DNA of 64,000 bases, from contig JAOTOL010001481.1 in NCBI GenBank assembly GCA_034440575.1, forward strand, positions 682,001-746,000, in the 5' to 3' direction. Shown in pieces: positions 49,946 to 59,853 of the stretch. Positions within the stretch are counted from its first letter, which is position 1. Every line of letters starts with the position of its first letter. This DNA is from Imbricaverruca yamaguchii (lineage: Eukaryota > Arthropoda > Thecostraca > Neoverrucidae). Made by a program: the position numbers and the translations under genes. The notes beneath the pieces were generated by a model. That model searched no databases. It was not told where the DNA came from and was given only the letters and a program-made list of their open reading frames with translations.

Positions 49946-51382
49946 TTTTCTGCTTCATGTGTTTGCTTCTCCCAATATATGTCTTGCGTTGTGCTTCCTC
50001 GATGTATCGTTTAAATACGCACTCTGTTGGGCGCCGGAATATGTATATTCATGTGCGCAAAATGACGAACGCAGTACATGCGCCCAAAATGCACATTCAC
50101 TTCCACCACAGAGTACACAACCGAGAAACAATCGGCAGCAGGAGTGAGGGCCTTCCTCAGTCTTGGCACTCTCGTTTTCCCCATATGTATGCTCCTCGTA
50201 TTGAAGTCTGATTGATAAACAACTTTTGTTGCCGTATTTATGTCGTGCTGTACTGCAAAATGCGAGATATTTCAGGCTACACGACGCGAATAAAGAAATC
50301 GTATTTTAAAAGGAAAATATTTTCATTAGTTAAAATAGGACACATTTAATTAAAAAGATGTATGGCATTATGTGGTAATTTTCCATTCCAACCACAAATT
50401 AAGGTGTTATTAAAGTTGCTTCCGAGCTGGTCTGGCATTGAAATTTGTGTTGCCCCTCCATTGTTACATGCATGACAAGTTTGATTCACATGGCTTCAGT
50501 GACGCAGCCAATTCATTTCGACTGAAAGTGCCAAATAACGGTGTGCGAACATGCGCAAAGCCACGGTGGGGAATGAACGGGGATGCTTCCCCAATCATGC
50601 CACGTTCCGCGTTAAGCCTTTGACAATGCATGATAATCGAACCGAAATCCTCATGCGGGCATCTAAAATCTGCCTTAGCGCTTACGGGTTCCACAAAGTT
50701 GTTGCAGAATCTAAATCGAGCCTTCATGGTACGAAAAGCGTGATTTTTTTTATTTTGCGCCGGCACCCCAGTAAGTTCAGGATTGTCACCTAAATATTTT
50801 AGCCAACGTCTGCTCCTGTCAAAGCAATGCTTGTCGCAGTCCTAGTGGCGTGTGTTCGCCGTGTATCGTAAGAGGCGTGGAGCACAGCTTAGAACTGGCA
50901 TCGCTCTGTCTCCAGCACGGGTCTAATCATTTGACTGTTCGGCAGCATGCACAATTGTTGGTTTTGTCACCTTGATAATCATGTACTGTTATTAGATGCA
51001 CACCTCGAGGAGCAGGGACTAATGTTGGTCGGCGTGTACTGGTGGGAGGGGAAAGGGCAACCGTTAGTTTTAGCTCAATATTTGCGATGCACTGCCGTAG
51101 TGCCACAAATGATTAAATTCAGGGGGTCCTGTCTCCTGTCCCACCCCCGATGGTCCGCCGCCCGTGTCAGTAAGGGACAGTGGGCCTGGACACTGCCATA
51201 AGCGGTGACGTGTTCCGTACTTCCTATGCCTGACTGATTAGAAGTGCCCAACCATGAATTTAAGGTGGCCGAACCCCAACCTTGCAGAATATCTGCGTAT
51301 TTCCCTTCTCTTTATGAAAAATATTGTCCCATGTGAACAGTGTTTTAATTCACTGTCGCTTATTACACGACGCGCACAAAAA
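49946..51382. other. inner element interior, no gene seen
   Basis: Frames of up to 100 codons (for example 50464-50766 on the minus strand) have no recognisable domain. Confidence 0.45.
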
Positions 51383-51458
51383 GGTGCCGGCCTCCAGGCT
51401 CGAACCGGCTATCTCCGAGTCGGCAAACTGACGCGCTACCAACTGCGCTACCCACACC
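51383..51458 (-). mobile_element. tRNA-derived sequence (SINE head or tRNA pseudogene)
   Basis: On the minus strand GGTAGCGCAGTTGGTAGCGC forms a good D-arm (GCGC stem) and GGTTCGAGCC is a B box. The ends GTGTGGG and CCGGCAC pair partly. The anticodon stem does not form, which argues against a working tRNA. No shared SINE body was found, so its family is unclear. Confidence 0.5.
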
Positions 51459-51595
51459 GAGTCGCTCGGCCCGCTTAAATTAAATAGTGTCGATGGGTAT
51501 GGCATGGGTCTAAATAACACCATTTTACACAATAACTAAGACGTTCATGTGAAAGCCTCCCATGATTATCGAAATACCATGAAACAAGCTTTCAG

Positions 51596-52201
51596 ATGAC
51601 GTATAATTTATACCACTCATGTATACTTGTTAGTCAGGAACGTACGCGGATAAGTACCATTTCTTGCTGTCGTGATAACCTGCTGAACCCAAATCAGCGC
51701 CCAGATGACGTCCCCGGCTGCCAATGGACATTGACAGGGGCCGGTTCCACTAACCTCCACAAACCTCCACTGGTCGTTCCCGTGGCCAACCCAGTGGAGA
51801 TTTTTCCTCCACCAACCTCCACCAGTGGAGCAAAAGCTCCACCAGCCGAGGAGCAAGGTCCAATTGTTATTTTTCAGTGGAGCTCAATCATGGCGCACTT
51901 GTTTCATATATTTCCGCGTAAACAACGTCCTCCGTCATATGAATATCATCTGCATGCATCAACTGAATACCAGGATCACCCTTCGCAAAGGAAATTTGAT
52001 ATTACAACTATGAACAATAATCGAAGTAACAGATGCGGGCCACATGACATCCTTTTTGTGGCCTTTTATCTACGTCATTCGTCCAAAGGGGAAGATGTTA
52101 CTTTACCGGCGGGATCCGCTACAATCTCCGTGCCGCAACTGCCGCAATGCGGCGCCAATAAGATTCCACTCGAGCCCGATCGACGAGGTCGAGCAAATTG
52201 A
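51596..52201 (+). other. 201-codon open frame inside the inner element, unassigned
   Basis: The longest frame within the inner element. It runs across the internal GTTCCCGTGG motif and a block of CCTCCAC repeats (51750-51830), and its translation shows no domain I recognise. It is more likely to be incidental than a transposase. Confidence 0.2.
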
Positions 52202-52666
52202 GATGGAGAAAAGCCAGCATCGGGCAGAAGAGCGTCTCGGGGCCCAGGTAGCCAGACACCAGATTATATGCTGTATATTAAGAAGGTAGGCTGTAACCAA
52301 CCGCAAAACTGGGCAGACGATGCCTAGTGCTCAACCGAGAGGGAAGAGAGATTGCTTGGCTCATTATACAGGGGAAAAGAACATCTGTTCTCCCGCAGTC
52401 CCTGAGGGCACATATATTGCTAGAAATAAAGACAACTTTGGGACTTTGTATCATAAGTCATACTATATACATTGTGCGATCATCTGGACAAACATTTCAG
52501 GAGCAATTTGACCAATAGCGCCAGATACAGCGCCACACTTCCTTTTTGTCGCGTAATTCAGACCACTGTCAGCTGATTTCTCCACCGGTCGTTCCCGTGG
52601 GCAGGTCTCAACTAGCCTGAACTAACCTCCACTTAGTTCCTTCTGGTGGAGCCACGGGAACAGACC

Positions 52667-53404
52667 CAGTGACTCAACAGGAGAAGGATTTAGGTGTTAT
52701 TCTAAACACAAAACTGGGGGCATCAGAACAGACCAAGGAAGCCAGGAAGAAGGCACTGAGAATGCTCTGGGCAATAAATAGGAATGTATCATACAGAAGT
52801 GAGGAAGTGATCAGGAAGCTTTACTGTGCATAGTCAGGCCACATTTGGAATACTGCATCCAAGCTTGGTCTCCTAGCTATGAAAAAGATTGTTGGCTTTT
52901 AGAGAGAGTACAAAAGAGGGCTACAAAAATAGTTAATGGCATAAGCAACCTGGCATATGAGGAAAGATTGAAGAAATTGAATATGTTTTCACTTAGATAT
53001 AGAAGGTTGAGAGGAGATCTCATCGATGTCTTTAAATTTGTCCATGATCTGGAGAGGGGATATCTTGGGGAAATGTTTGAATTGAACAGAGATGATGCAA
53101 TTAGAGGTCATACATTCAAAATTAAAGTTAACCAGAGCAGAACAAGGTTAAGGCAGACTTTCTTTACCAACAGGGTAGTAGAACACTGGAACCAGCTGCC
53201 AGAAAACATTGTCAGTAGCAGCACATTGAACATCTTTAAAAACAGCATAGACAATCATTATAAGAATAGAGGGCTTGCTTTTCAGTATTACAGGGAGGGC
53301 TGATTGACAAATTTGGTGGGCAACTGGTTCAGTGTACAGAGTGCAACCAAAAAGGGCCCTTGTGCCTCATAGTTGCACTAATCTTTTATGTCTTTATGTC
53401 TTTT
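52667..53404 (+). pseudogene. CR1-clade LINE copy B, 3' part
   Basis: Continues the frame cut at 47668: EKDLGVILNTKLGASEQ, then an in-frame stop near 52831. The C-terminal domain runs from 52845 with EYCIQAWSPSYEKDCWLLER, VQKRATKIVNGISNLAYEER and RGDLIDVFKFVH, and ends at a stop at 53301. The untranslated end includes GGGCCCTTGTGCC and finishes in CTTTTATGTCTTTATGTC. The terminal TTTATGTC words take the place of a poly(A) tail, as is usual for CR1. Confidence 0.93.
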
Positions 53405-53519
53405 TGTTTCTACCAAAACATGAATGTCTGATTACATAGTTCTACCAATTCTTTGTGCACAGAGGAGGCACGAAGTTCACAGGCATGATTTTAGGCTTAG
53501 GTTTACAATTTTTTAACAA

Positions 53520-53798
53520 TTACACCAGCATATTTTAGTCATTACTAATAGCTTGTACCACAATTGATTCAGTGAGGTATTCCTGCACCACAACATTTTC
53601 AACAACAACAACTCTGTTTTGAATTTGCTCATTGGAAGTGGTTAGATTATTTGCATTGAAGGTAACTGTTTGAATATTGATAGCTTGTTCATTTCTGTGT
53701 CCAGTAAACAGTATGGTTGCTGGTTCAGCCATACAGAAGCAGCAGTAGAGCTATTTGTTTCATGCTACCTTAGGTGTTAAGAAACCCCCCTCTTCCCC
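53520..53798 (-). repeat. repeat family X, copy L, with a 65-codon open frame
   Basis: On the minus strand this copy keeps an open frame from ATG at 53732 to a stop at 53535 (MAEPATILFTGHRNEQAINI, ending SIVVQAISND). Its last 20 codons align without gaps to copy M with mostly conservative changes. It lies head to head with copy R (53799-54010), so the pair forms a long imperfect fold-back. Confidence 0.7.
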
Positions 53799-54010
53799 CA
53801 CATGTGGTGGAAGAGGGATCCAAACACTTCAGACATCATTCAACAAATAGATCTACTGCTGCTTCTGTATGACCAAACAAGCAATTGTTCAGTGTTTACC
53901 CAATGGAAAAATGAACTCTCTATCCATATTCAAATGGTTTCTTATTTTGGTAGAGCAAGATTAATTGTGTATGAATGCTGCCTTTATTTTATTTATGAGC
54001 TGAATGTGGC
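53799..54010 (+). repeat. repeat family X, copy R
   Basis: Shares GGAAGAGGG, AACAAATAGATCTACTGCTG and CATATTCAAATGGTTTCT-like blocks with copies M and L. It is truncated before the 20-codon tail seen in the others. Confidence 0.65.
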
Positions 54011-54061
54011 ATGGATGTACAAAGCAGTTGTTTGAGAAATGAGACATGTGGGAAATGGGGA

Positions 54062-54180
54062 TGTGGGATACCCCCACATCCCCTAGTTTCTACCCCCATA
54101 TCCCCTAGTTTCTACCCCCACATCCCCTAGTTTTTACCCCGACATCCCCTAATTTCTACCCCCACATCCCCTAGTTTCCA
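54062..54180. repeat. 21-bp minisatellite, five units
   Basis: The unit is CCCACATCCCCTAGTTTCTAC with few changes. Confidence 0.93.
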
Positions 54181-54679
54181 ACATGGACATGGGAGTCCCA
54201 GGGGACAAAATCAGGAGTGAAACACCCTTCAATCCAGACATATAACATGCACCCATGACCACAACGGAAAATAATTTGTCCAGGGCCAGGGATGCAACTG
54301 TATGTACTAAGGCAGATAACTGCCCCTCCCCAATGATGCATTTCCCTCTCCAACCGTTAGTCCCCAATCAGATGGCAGATTAGCCATTGAGCCAACAGAG
54401 GTGCCTTCCCAGACTGCTCAAATGTGCAACCCTCTCCCCTGCTTAAAGTTTTTGTTCAGCTGTTGGTGTACATCTCCAAAAATGCCGTAAAAGCATCAAT
54501 TGCCTCCCATCAATTTTACAAAGTGACACCCATGTCAGGAACTCCTGATGTTGGTCCTTAAATTTAGATGTGCACCATTTGTGCATGGATGTACCCAGGG
54601 GTGTTTTATATTCCTTTTATTGGCTTTGTATACTTCTGCAGTTTTTGTATACTTTTGAGTCCGTCAATATTGGCTTTGC
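54181..54679. other. Harbinger intron DNA, possible decayed repeat
   Basis: On the minus strand GTTGGCTCAATGGCTAATCT near 54380 weakly resembles a tRNA A-box region, but no matching B box is convincing. Nothing else is recognised. Confidence 0.3.
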
Positions 54680-54799
54680 ACCCCCCCCCCCCTCCCAGTA
54701 TTTTAGCATTTAACATGGGACCATGTGGAGTGTACCCCTCCCAATCCATATGGGTCTGTTCATTCCCTTCATTTATTCCCCCTCCCCTCCAATAGTTTT
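54680..54799 (+). repeat. dispersed repeat shared with 6225-6356
   Basis: Shows the same order of C-run, AGTATTTTAGCATTTAACAT, GGGACC, variable centre, then CCCCTCCAATAGTTTTCAG and a final TTAAC. The SINE at 54814 is inserted at its right edge. Confidence 0.6.
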
Positions 54800-54813
54800 C
54801 AGAAATTAACATT

Positions 54814-54994
54814 GGGGCGGGGATGGCCGAGTGGTTAAGGCGTCGGGCTATGGGTACCAAAGGTCCCGGGTTCGACTCCAGCGCCACTCAGGACATTTCC
54901 CAATCCCGCGGCCCACCGGCGAAACAGTGTGGGCGGTGCCATTAGCCGTGAATGTGCATAAAGTGTGTCGTGAACCAACAAATAAACAAACAAA
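54814..54994 (+). mobile_element. tRNA-Leu-like SINE with a 14-bp target-site duplication
   Basis: Begins GGGGCGGGGATGGCCGAGTG with A box TGGCCGAGTGG, and has B box GGTTCGACTCC. The body CCAATCCCGCGGCCCACCGG and the end GTGTCGTGAACCAACAAATA with CAAA repeats match the minus-strand copy at 14294-14471. Exact 14-bp duplications CAGAAATTAACATT lie at 54800-54813 and 54995-55008. The clean duplication indicates a younger insertion than the first copy. Confidence 0.92.
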
Positions 54995-55146
54995 CAGAAA
55001 TTAACATTCAAGCATGTACCGCTAACAAAAGATTGGTGACATTACCATGCGAATGGTTCAACTTGGACAATTACCTTTGCAAATAGGTTTAAAGAAAGAA
55101 GCATGCAATGGCGCACTTATTTCTTATTATGTGACTTTCATTTCAG

Positions 55147-56205
55147 GCATGGTGAGCTGCAGCGTCTGCATAAGGTGGGCAATTTGTATGAAAAAAATCA
55201 TCCTACAGCTGTCAGAGGAGCAGTTTAAGGACAACTCCCGCCTTAGCAGAGCAGGCGCCAGGCAGCTGGTACAGGAACTTGGTGAAGATCGTGATGAGAG
55301 AGGGCAACCAATGGAGAAGAAGCTGCCAGTCCTTCTATAATATTTGGGGAGTATCATTAGTTTTCGAAAGGTCGCACTTGTTTTTGGACTATCAGTTTCT
55401 GCAGTTTGGGATTTTGTAGATCATGTTGTGAGGTTGTTAGTGGAGTTGAAGCACACATACATCGTTTTTCCTTCCATCGAACAGTTGCAGCATATAAGTG
55501 AAAGGTTTGAGGTGGCTAAGGAAGTAAGGGGTGCTGTCGGAGCTGTCGATGGCTGTCACATACCGATTTGTAGACCACCTGCTGACGAACACGTCTATGT
55601 GAACAGAAAACACTTCCATTCGGTTGTTCTTATGGCTGTGTGTGATGATAGGGGTGCATTTATAGATGTGTGCATAGGTTGGCCAGGATCGGTCTATGAC
55701 TCAAGGGTATTCAAGAATAGGGTCGGGAGCTGAGCAATGACAAGTTCAGAGATAGAAGGATGCCAGTGGGAAGTTTTATAGTTGGCGATGCAGCATTTCA
55801 GTTGGCTACCTGACTAATGACTTCATTTAGGCAGAATCAGATCTCGCAGCAACACCAACGAAGGCAGGTATAACCTGCTGCACAACATAAAAGGCACTAC
55901 AATAAGAAAATTAATGGTGTTCGCATTGTCATTGAACATGCATTTGGAATGCTGAAGGGAGATTCCGTCGATTGACCTACCTGGAGATGAAATCCGTCCC
56001 AAAAGCAATCGACATTATTTGTGCTCCTTGCGTGCTACACAACTTTTGTATTGCAGGTGTAGGGGACTGGGATGAAGACGTGTTCGTGCGTGATGCTGGC
56101 CCACCCGATACCGGTGAACGTGACGATTTCGCTGTGGTTGATCCTGCTGCTGCTGTAAGGCGTAGAATCGAACTTGTAGATGAACTCTGGGCCAACCATC
56201 AGTAA
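55147..56205 (+). pseudogene. PIF/Harbinger DDE transposase, main exon (HARBI1-like), disabled
   Basis: Starts after a good splice acceptor (TTTCATTTCAG). The N-terminal part has LSEEQFKDNSRLSRAGARQL, the helical region typical before the nuclease, then FRKVALVFGLSVSAVWDFVD, resembling the helix-turn-helix. The nuclease follows: VGAVDGCHIPI supplies the first catalytic Asp (about 55546), GWPGSVYDSRVFKNR the second (about 55695), and VIEHAFGMLKG the Glu (about 55940). LHNFCIAGVGDWDED near the end is the usual C-terminal motif. All three acidic residues are present, but the gene is broken by a shift in an A run near 55190, a TAA at 55338, a TGA near 55731, stops near 55810-55830 and a shift near 55960. 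The stop is at 56203. In live elements it cuts and pastes the transposon with help from the Myb-like partner. Confidence 0.92.
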
Positions 56206-56791
56206 CGCACGCCCATGCTCTGACCGCCGCGTGTGACAGTGTGGCACCTATTGTTGTTGCAATACCTTGTGTGCGCTGGTTGCTGTTGTACGGTGTCTGT
56301 TCAAACTTGTACATGTCCTTTGTGCACTGCACTCTGCGCATACCTGTATCTTGTATCAGGAACTATTTATCATGTATTATGCTGACAGTGCATTTAATAT
56401 ATCATGTGCAGTGCAGATCGAAGCGAAAGATGCGTGATTGGAAATTTCTGCGTTTCCCAGCGAGTTGAAACCAAGTATCAGTCGCTAATCGTGCACACTA
56501 CATGTAGAATAACGCGCTAACGTATCAGTTATTAAATGTATTTCCTGGAACAACCCATTGGTATCCTTGGCAAGCGTAGGCTCAACTCATAGAAACACAA
56601 ACTAAACGTAATATCTAGGTTAAAGCTCGAGTGCGCAATACTACGTACTTACAATAGTACAATAGTATTAGGTACACAAAAATAACCGAGCAGCCAAACA
56701 CAGCACAACTAGCATCGCTCGGCAGGTGACACAAACATTAACGAAACGCGATACCTTGGTTACATCTCGAGTATCCCACACTTACTCTCAC
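56206..56791. other. spacer between the two Harbinger genes, nothing recognised
   Basis: Presumably the two convergent 3' ends. No domain or array is visible. Confidence 0.45.
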
Positions 56792-57884
56792 TTATTCAGT
56801 GGAATAGGCTCTACCCTCTGAATCGTCCCTCTCTCCTGGTTCACCTGACGTCTGGCTTTGTACTATGTGCCGAAACATATCGACAACTGTGTCAAGTCGC
56901 AACTCACTTCCTGACTTCGCCGTGTGCTTTCTGGCGAGTTGTACGAAGTCTGCTGCAAGTAGGTGTAGCTGTTGTAGTGGAGTTCGTGTTTGGCTCGCTT
57001 GCTGTTTTTTTTTCTTCAGTGTGCTTAAAGGCACCAACGAGCTCTATGAGTGCTCTGGTTCGCACTGTGTCATTTTCTACTTTCGTTGCTTCAAACTGTT
57101 GTTTCAGCTTTATCCAATCTAAAAAATCCTGGTTCTTCCTGCTGTATAGATTCATCCTTTTTCTCGACAAACTGCGCTGCTTCCCTGTAACTTTGCTTTC
57201 TGAGGGGCTACTCTGGACAGTCATTGCTTCACAAGACCTCCTTTGGGTTGGGGTTTGCGGAAGGTTTTCAGAATACGATTTTGAGCGCTTATCTGGTTTG
57301 TTAATGGTAGAACTACATTCTTGGTTTTGGGGATGCCTTGGTGACTGCTGGTTGGAAAGGTTTGTCAATGATGCCAGAATGTATTTTGGAGTGCATGCAG
57401 GATTGTCCTTCATGATGCTGTCTATTTGCTCGAAGTGCACCCATGAAGGAACATTCCCCCTCCCACTTTTCTTCGATCCAGCATTGTCCTTTATTCCAGC
57501 GGACCTGATCTGAGGAAAGTCCCGTGATCTTTCTCAGTTCTTGCCAATGCTGCTTTTTCTGTTTTTCATCATCTTTGTGTATGCCTGATACCGGCCTTCC
57601 ATTTCCCCGGTGAGTGTGGCGATCTTTTCTTTTGCCCATGCCCATTCTACTTTCAAATCCCCCTCAGTCTCAGCTGATGTACTCTGCCCATTATTTGTGA
57701 TTCCTTCACAACTACCAATGTGTGCATCACACACTTCAGGTTCAGCAAACACACAGCTGCATGCTTCACACTTATAGGTTTGTTGTTTAATGAGTCCATC
57801 ACAACTTGCAGCATGCACTTCAGCTGACAAGTTCGAGCCAAGTAACAGCAGGCAGGTTGGGCATTGTAACATGGCTTCCATCCT
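56792..57884 (-). pseudogene. Harbinger accessory gene: C2HC zinc fingers plus Myb/SANT trihelix domain, disabled
   Basis: A probable acceptor (TTGATTGTTTTCAG) precedes ATGGAAGCC on the minus strand at about 57884; an upstream exon may exist. Two C2HC-like fingers come first (CPTC with HAASC, then CEAC with HIGSC). A trihelix Myb/SANT-type domain follows in shifting frames: VEWAWAKEKIATLTGEMEGR, HWQELRKITGLSSDQVRWN, then GIKDNAGSKKSGRG and WVHFEQIDSIMKDNPACTP. The C-terminal part is polar and Ser/Lys-rich, then crosses an A run near 57005. Beyond it a better frame (LLAADFVQLARK to MFRHIVQ) ends at 56792. Frame breaks near 57535, 57505 and 57005 inactivate it. In known Harbinger elements the Myb-like protein binds the ends and helps import and recruit the transposase. 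Confidence 0.8.
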
Positions 57885-58163
57885 GAAAACAATCAAAATA
57901 ATTTGACTTGAGCAACACATAAATTGTTATGCACAAGCCACTGTTGTATATAAATCCACCAAAATCCAATATGCTATGCAGATGAAAACCATCCCGTTGC
58001 TACCAGTAGTGTATGCACTTCAGTCAATACCAACACCATGCAATACAAATATCCTGCTAAATTACCTTTGAGTGTAAAACATTTGGTGGACAGAGGGTGG
58101 AATGTACAATCATTATCAACATCTGTGACAATATTTTACCTGTGGAAGGTGCCATCCTGTATT
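57885..58163. other. Harbinger interior, no gene seen
   Basis: AT-rich spacer. A further 5' exon of the Myb-like gene could lie here or beyond, but none is recognisable. Confidence 0.4.
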
Positions 58164-58171
58164 GTTCTTAT

Positions 58172-58358
58172 CAGGGATGCGGAGCCGGAACTGGAGCCGG
58201 AGCCATCAAAAGTAGGGCGGCTCACGTTTGGGGTGTACGGAGCCGGAGCCGCCGGAGCCGGTACATTTTTTCCCGGAGCCGGAGCCGGAGCCGGGATACG
58301 TCTCCGGAGCCGGAGTCGGAGCCTGAGCCGTCCAAAGTTGTTCCGGCTCCGCATCCCC
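58172..58358. mobile_element. hAT-type MITE, 187 bp
   Basis: The left end CAGGGATGCGGAGCCGGAAC is mirrored by GTTCCGGCTCCGCATCCCC at 58340-58358. The interior is built of GGAGCC hexamers. Flanks GTTCTTAT (58164-58171) and GGTCTTAT (58359-58366) agree at 7 of 8 bases. CAGGG ends with an 8-bp duplication are characteristic of hAT elements. The right tip has lost the expected TG. Confidence 0.78.
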
Positions 58359-58571
58359 GGTCTTATACCTCAGCACAAAAGGTGTGCTCCCTGGTAATTT
58401 CCTGTATTGTCTGGCTGCTGGATAGGCATGCCACTTTTTCCACAAACCATGAATGTGTCTGTATGAAAGCATGCATGCAGCATGAAGTCGAAGTATGAAG
58501 GTGCTACACTTTCAGGAATTGCATCTCTAGCTGATGCAATTTTCCTAGTTATAAAGACCAGAACATCACCT

Positions 58572-58872
58572 GTGTCAAGTTAGTTATTTGGGCTTACAGG
58601 CCCATCAACTGCATTGGTCATACAGCACCCTCTCCTGTATCAAAAGACAAGCCACATGTGCAAAAGAATTTCTCCAATTCTTAGTCCAAAATATGTTGTA
58701 CTGAGGTTTTGTGACAATTTGAATTACTTTCATGTTCATTTCCTTTGGAAATGACATCCTTTCAAAATATAACCAGTTGATGTTAAACTTCTTATTCCTA
58801 AATAGCAAGGTCGGTTATTTGGGCTTAGGGGTGCATTGACTGCTTCGGTCATACAGCACCCATTCCTGAATA
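58572..58872. repeat. direct duplication of about 70 bp, 230 bp apart
   Basis: GTTATTTGGGCTTA at 58582, with GGTCATACAGCACCC further on, recurs at 58811 and is followed in both by TCCTG and an A-rich stretch. The copies have diverged moderately. Confidence 0.75.
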
Positions 58873-59345
58873 TCAAGCAAGTTCACCAAGAAATAATATG
58901 AACATTGCATTTTTTAAACACCACAAGAACTATCAACAGTCCAGTTGCAAGTTATTCCATTTTTCTACCAACAAATATTGGAAAAGTGTGTAATGCAATA
59001 TGGGGTTTTGGTTGGGGAAATGTACTATGAAGAACACTGCAAAATAGCAACTTAAAAACGTAACCTAACCTGATGTTTTATTACCTGGAACCTGCTATGA
59101 TAATTGCCTAAAACCTCCCAATCTGAGATTACCTAAATCACACTGGTCCAACCGCCTGCAACATACTGATACTAGGTTGCATACTACAACTATGTCACAA
59201 AAGGAGGCTGCATCATTCATGGTAATGATGCTAAGTCAGTGATGTGATATGAAATAGTGAATATCTTGCTTTGTGATTTTACAAAGAAATGCCAGAGAAG
59301 CAAACTGCTAGGTAAGCTTGAAGAAGCCCAGCTCATACATTTTCC
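58873..59345. other. Harbinger interior, nothing recognised
   Basis: AT-rich sequence without a domain or array. Confidence 0.45.
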
Positions 59346-59373
59346 CCTATTTGTGCCAAAGAGCACAAATAGG
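59346..59373. repeat. perfect 11-bp hairpin
   Basis: CCTATTTGTGC, loop CAAAGA, GCACAAATAGG. No role can be assigned. Confidence 0.85.
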
Positions 59374-59763
59374 CTGGTGACACACATACCAAACATACCA
59401 GACACACATCAAACATAAATGGCAAGGGTACTGGAATGAAAACCATCTGATGTCTGCATAGGTAGCCTATTTCAAGAACAAAGAGCTGTAATTGCCAAAA
59501 GAAAGAGAAATATGATTGATTACTTGGGCTTAACTGGGCATAATTGAACAGATAGTTTAGTTACGAGCGATATCTTCTTGGTAATACGTACCTACATACA
59601 ACCTTCGTCTTAATCGTTATAATCCAACTTTGTCTCAATCTAGAAAAACCGTGGCCTCAACTGTGTCAACAACTCGCGAGTCAAACCCGTGCTACTCCAA
59701 CCTCGTCTCAACTGCGTCAGCCACGCACAAGTTAACTTGCAGTCGGAGATTACGTGGTTTTCC

Positions 59764-59802
59764 GCCTGCACCGACTGCACCGTCTACCAATGTATGACGT
59801 CA
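59764..59802. repeat. subterminal repeat near the right Harbinger end
   Basis: CGCCTGCACCGACTGCACCG followed by TCTACC repeats the inner half of the terminal inverted repeat (minus sense GGTGCAGTCGGTGCAG), and TATGACGTCA follows at 59793. Such internal copies commonly bind transposase or its partner; that role is inferred here. Confidence 0.7.
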
Positions 59803-59853
59803 TAGAAAATGCCTGAGGCGAAACTCTGACGCGTCTGATTGGTTCCTTACTTT

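Larger units (their letters stand above)
47669..52666. mobile_element. 5.0-kb element with terminal inverted repeats, inserted in the CR1 LINE
   Basis: The ends are exact inverted repeats GGTCTGTTCCCGTGG (47669-47683 and 52652-52666), extending with one mismatch through TCCAC. CAGTG is duplicated immediately outside (47664-47668 and 52667-52671). Joining the flanks and keeping one CAGTG gives TTATCAGTGACTCAACAGG, which restores the CR1 frame (VLSVTQQEKDLG). Inside I see no recognisable transposase, so it is probably non-autonomous or degenerate. It holds repeat copy M (48283-48590), a tRNA-Lys-like SINE, a second tRNA-like sequence and internal GGTCGTTCCCGTGG motifs near 51772 and 52584 that resemble its own ends. 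Superfamily is unknown; the CTGTTC in the first bases recalls the outer Harbinger end. Confidence 0.88.

Noticed and set aside
51383..51458. Functional tRNA on the minus strand
   Set aside because: The D-arm and B box are good, but no anticodon stem forms.
46390..53404. Active CR1 LINE
   Set aside because: 5'-truncated, with a frameshift near 46994, an in-frame stop near 47157, a stop near 52831, and interrupted by a 5-kb insertion.
54290..54400. Third tRNA-derived SINE
   Set aside because: An A-box-like phrase is present on the minus strand, but the B box is poor and no repeat copy was found.
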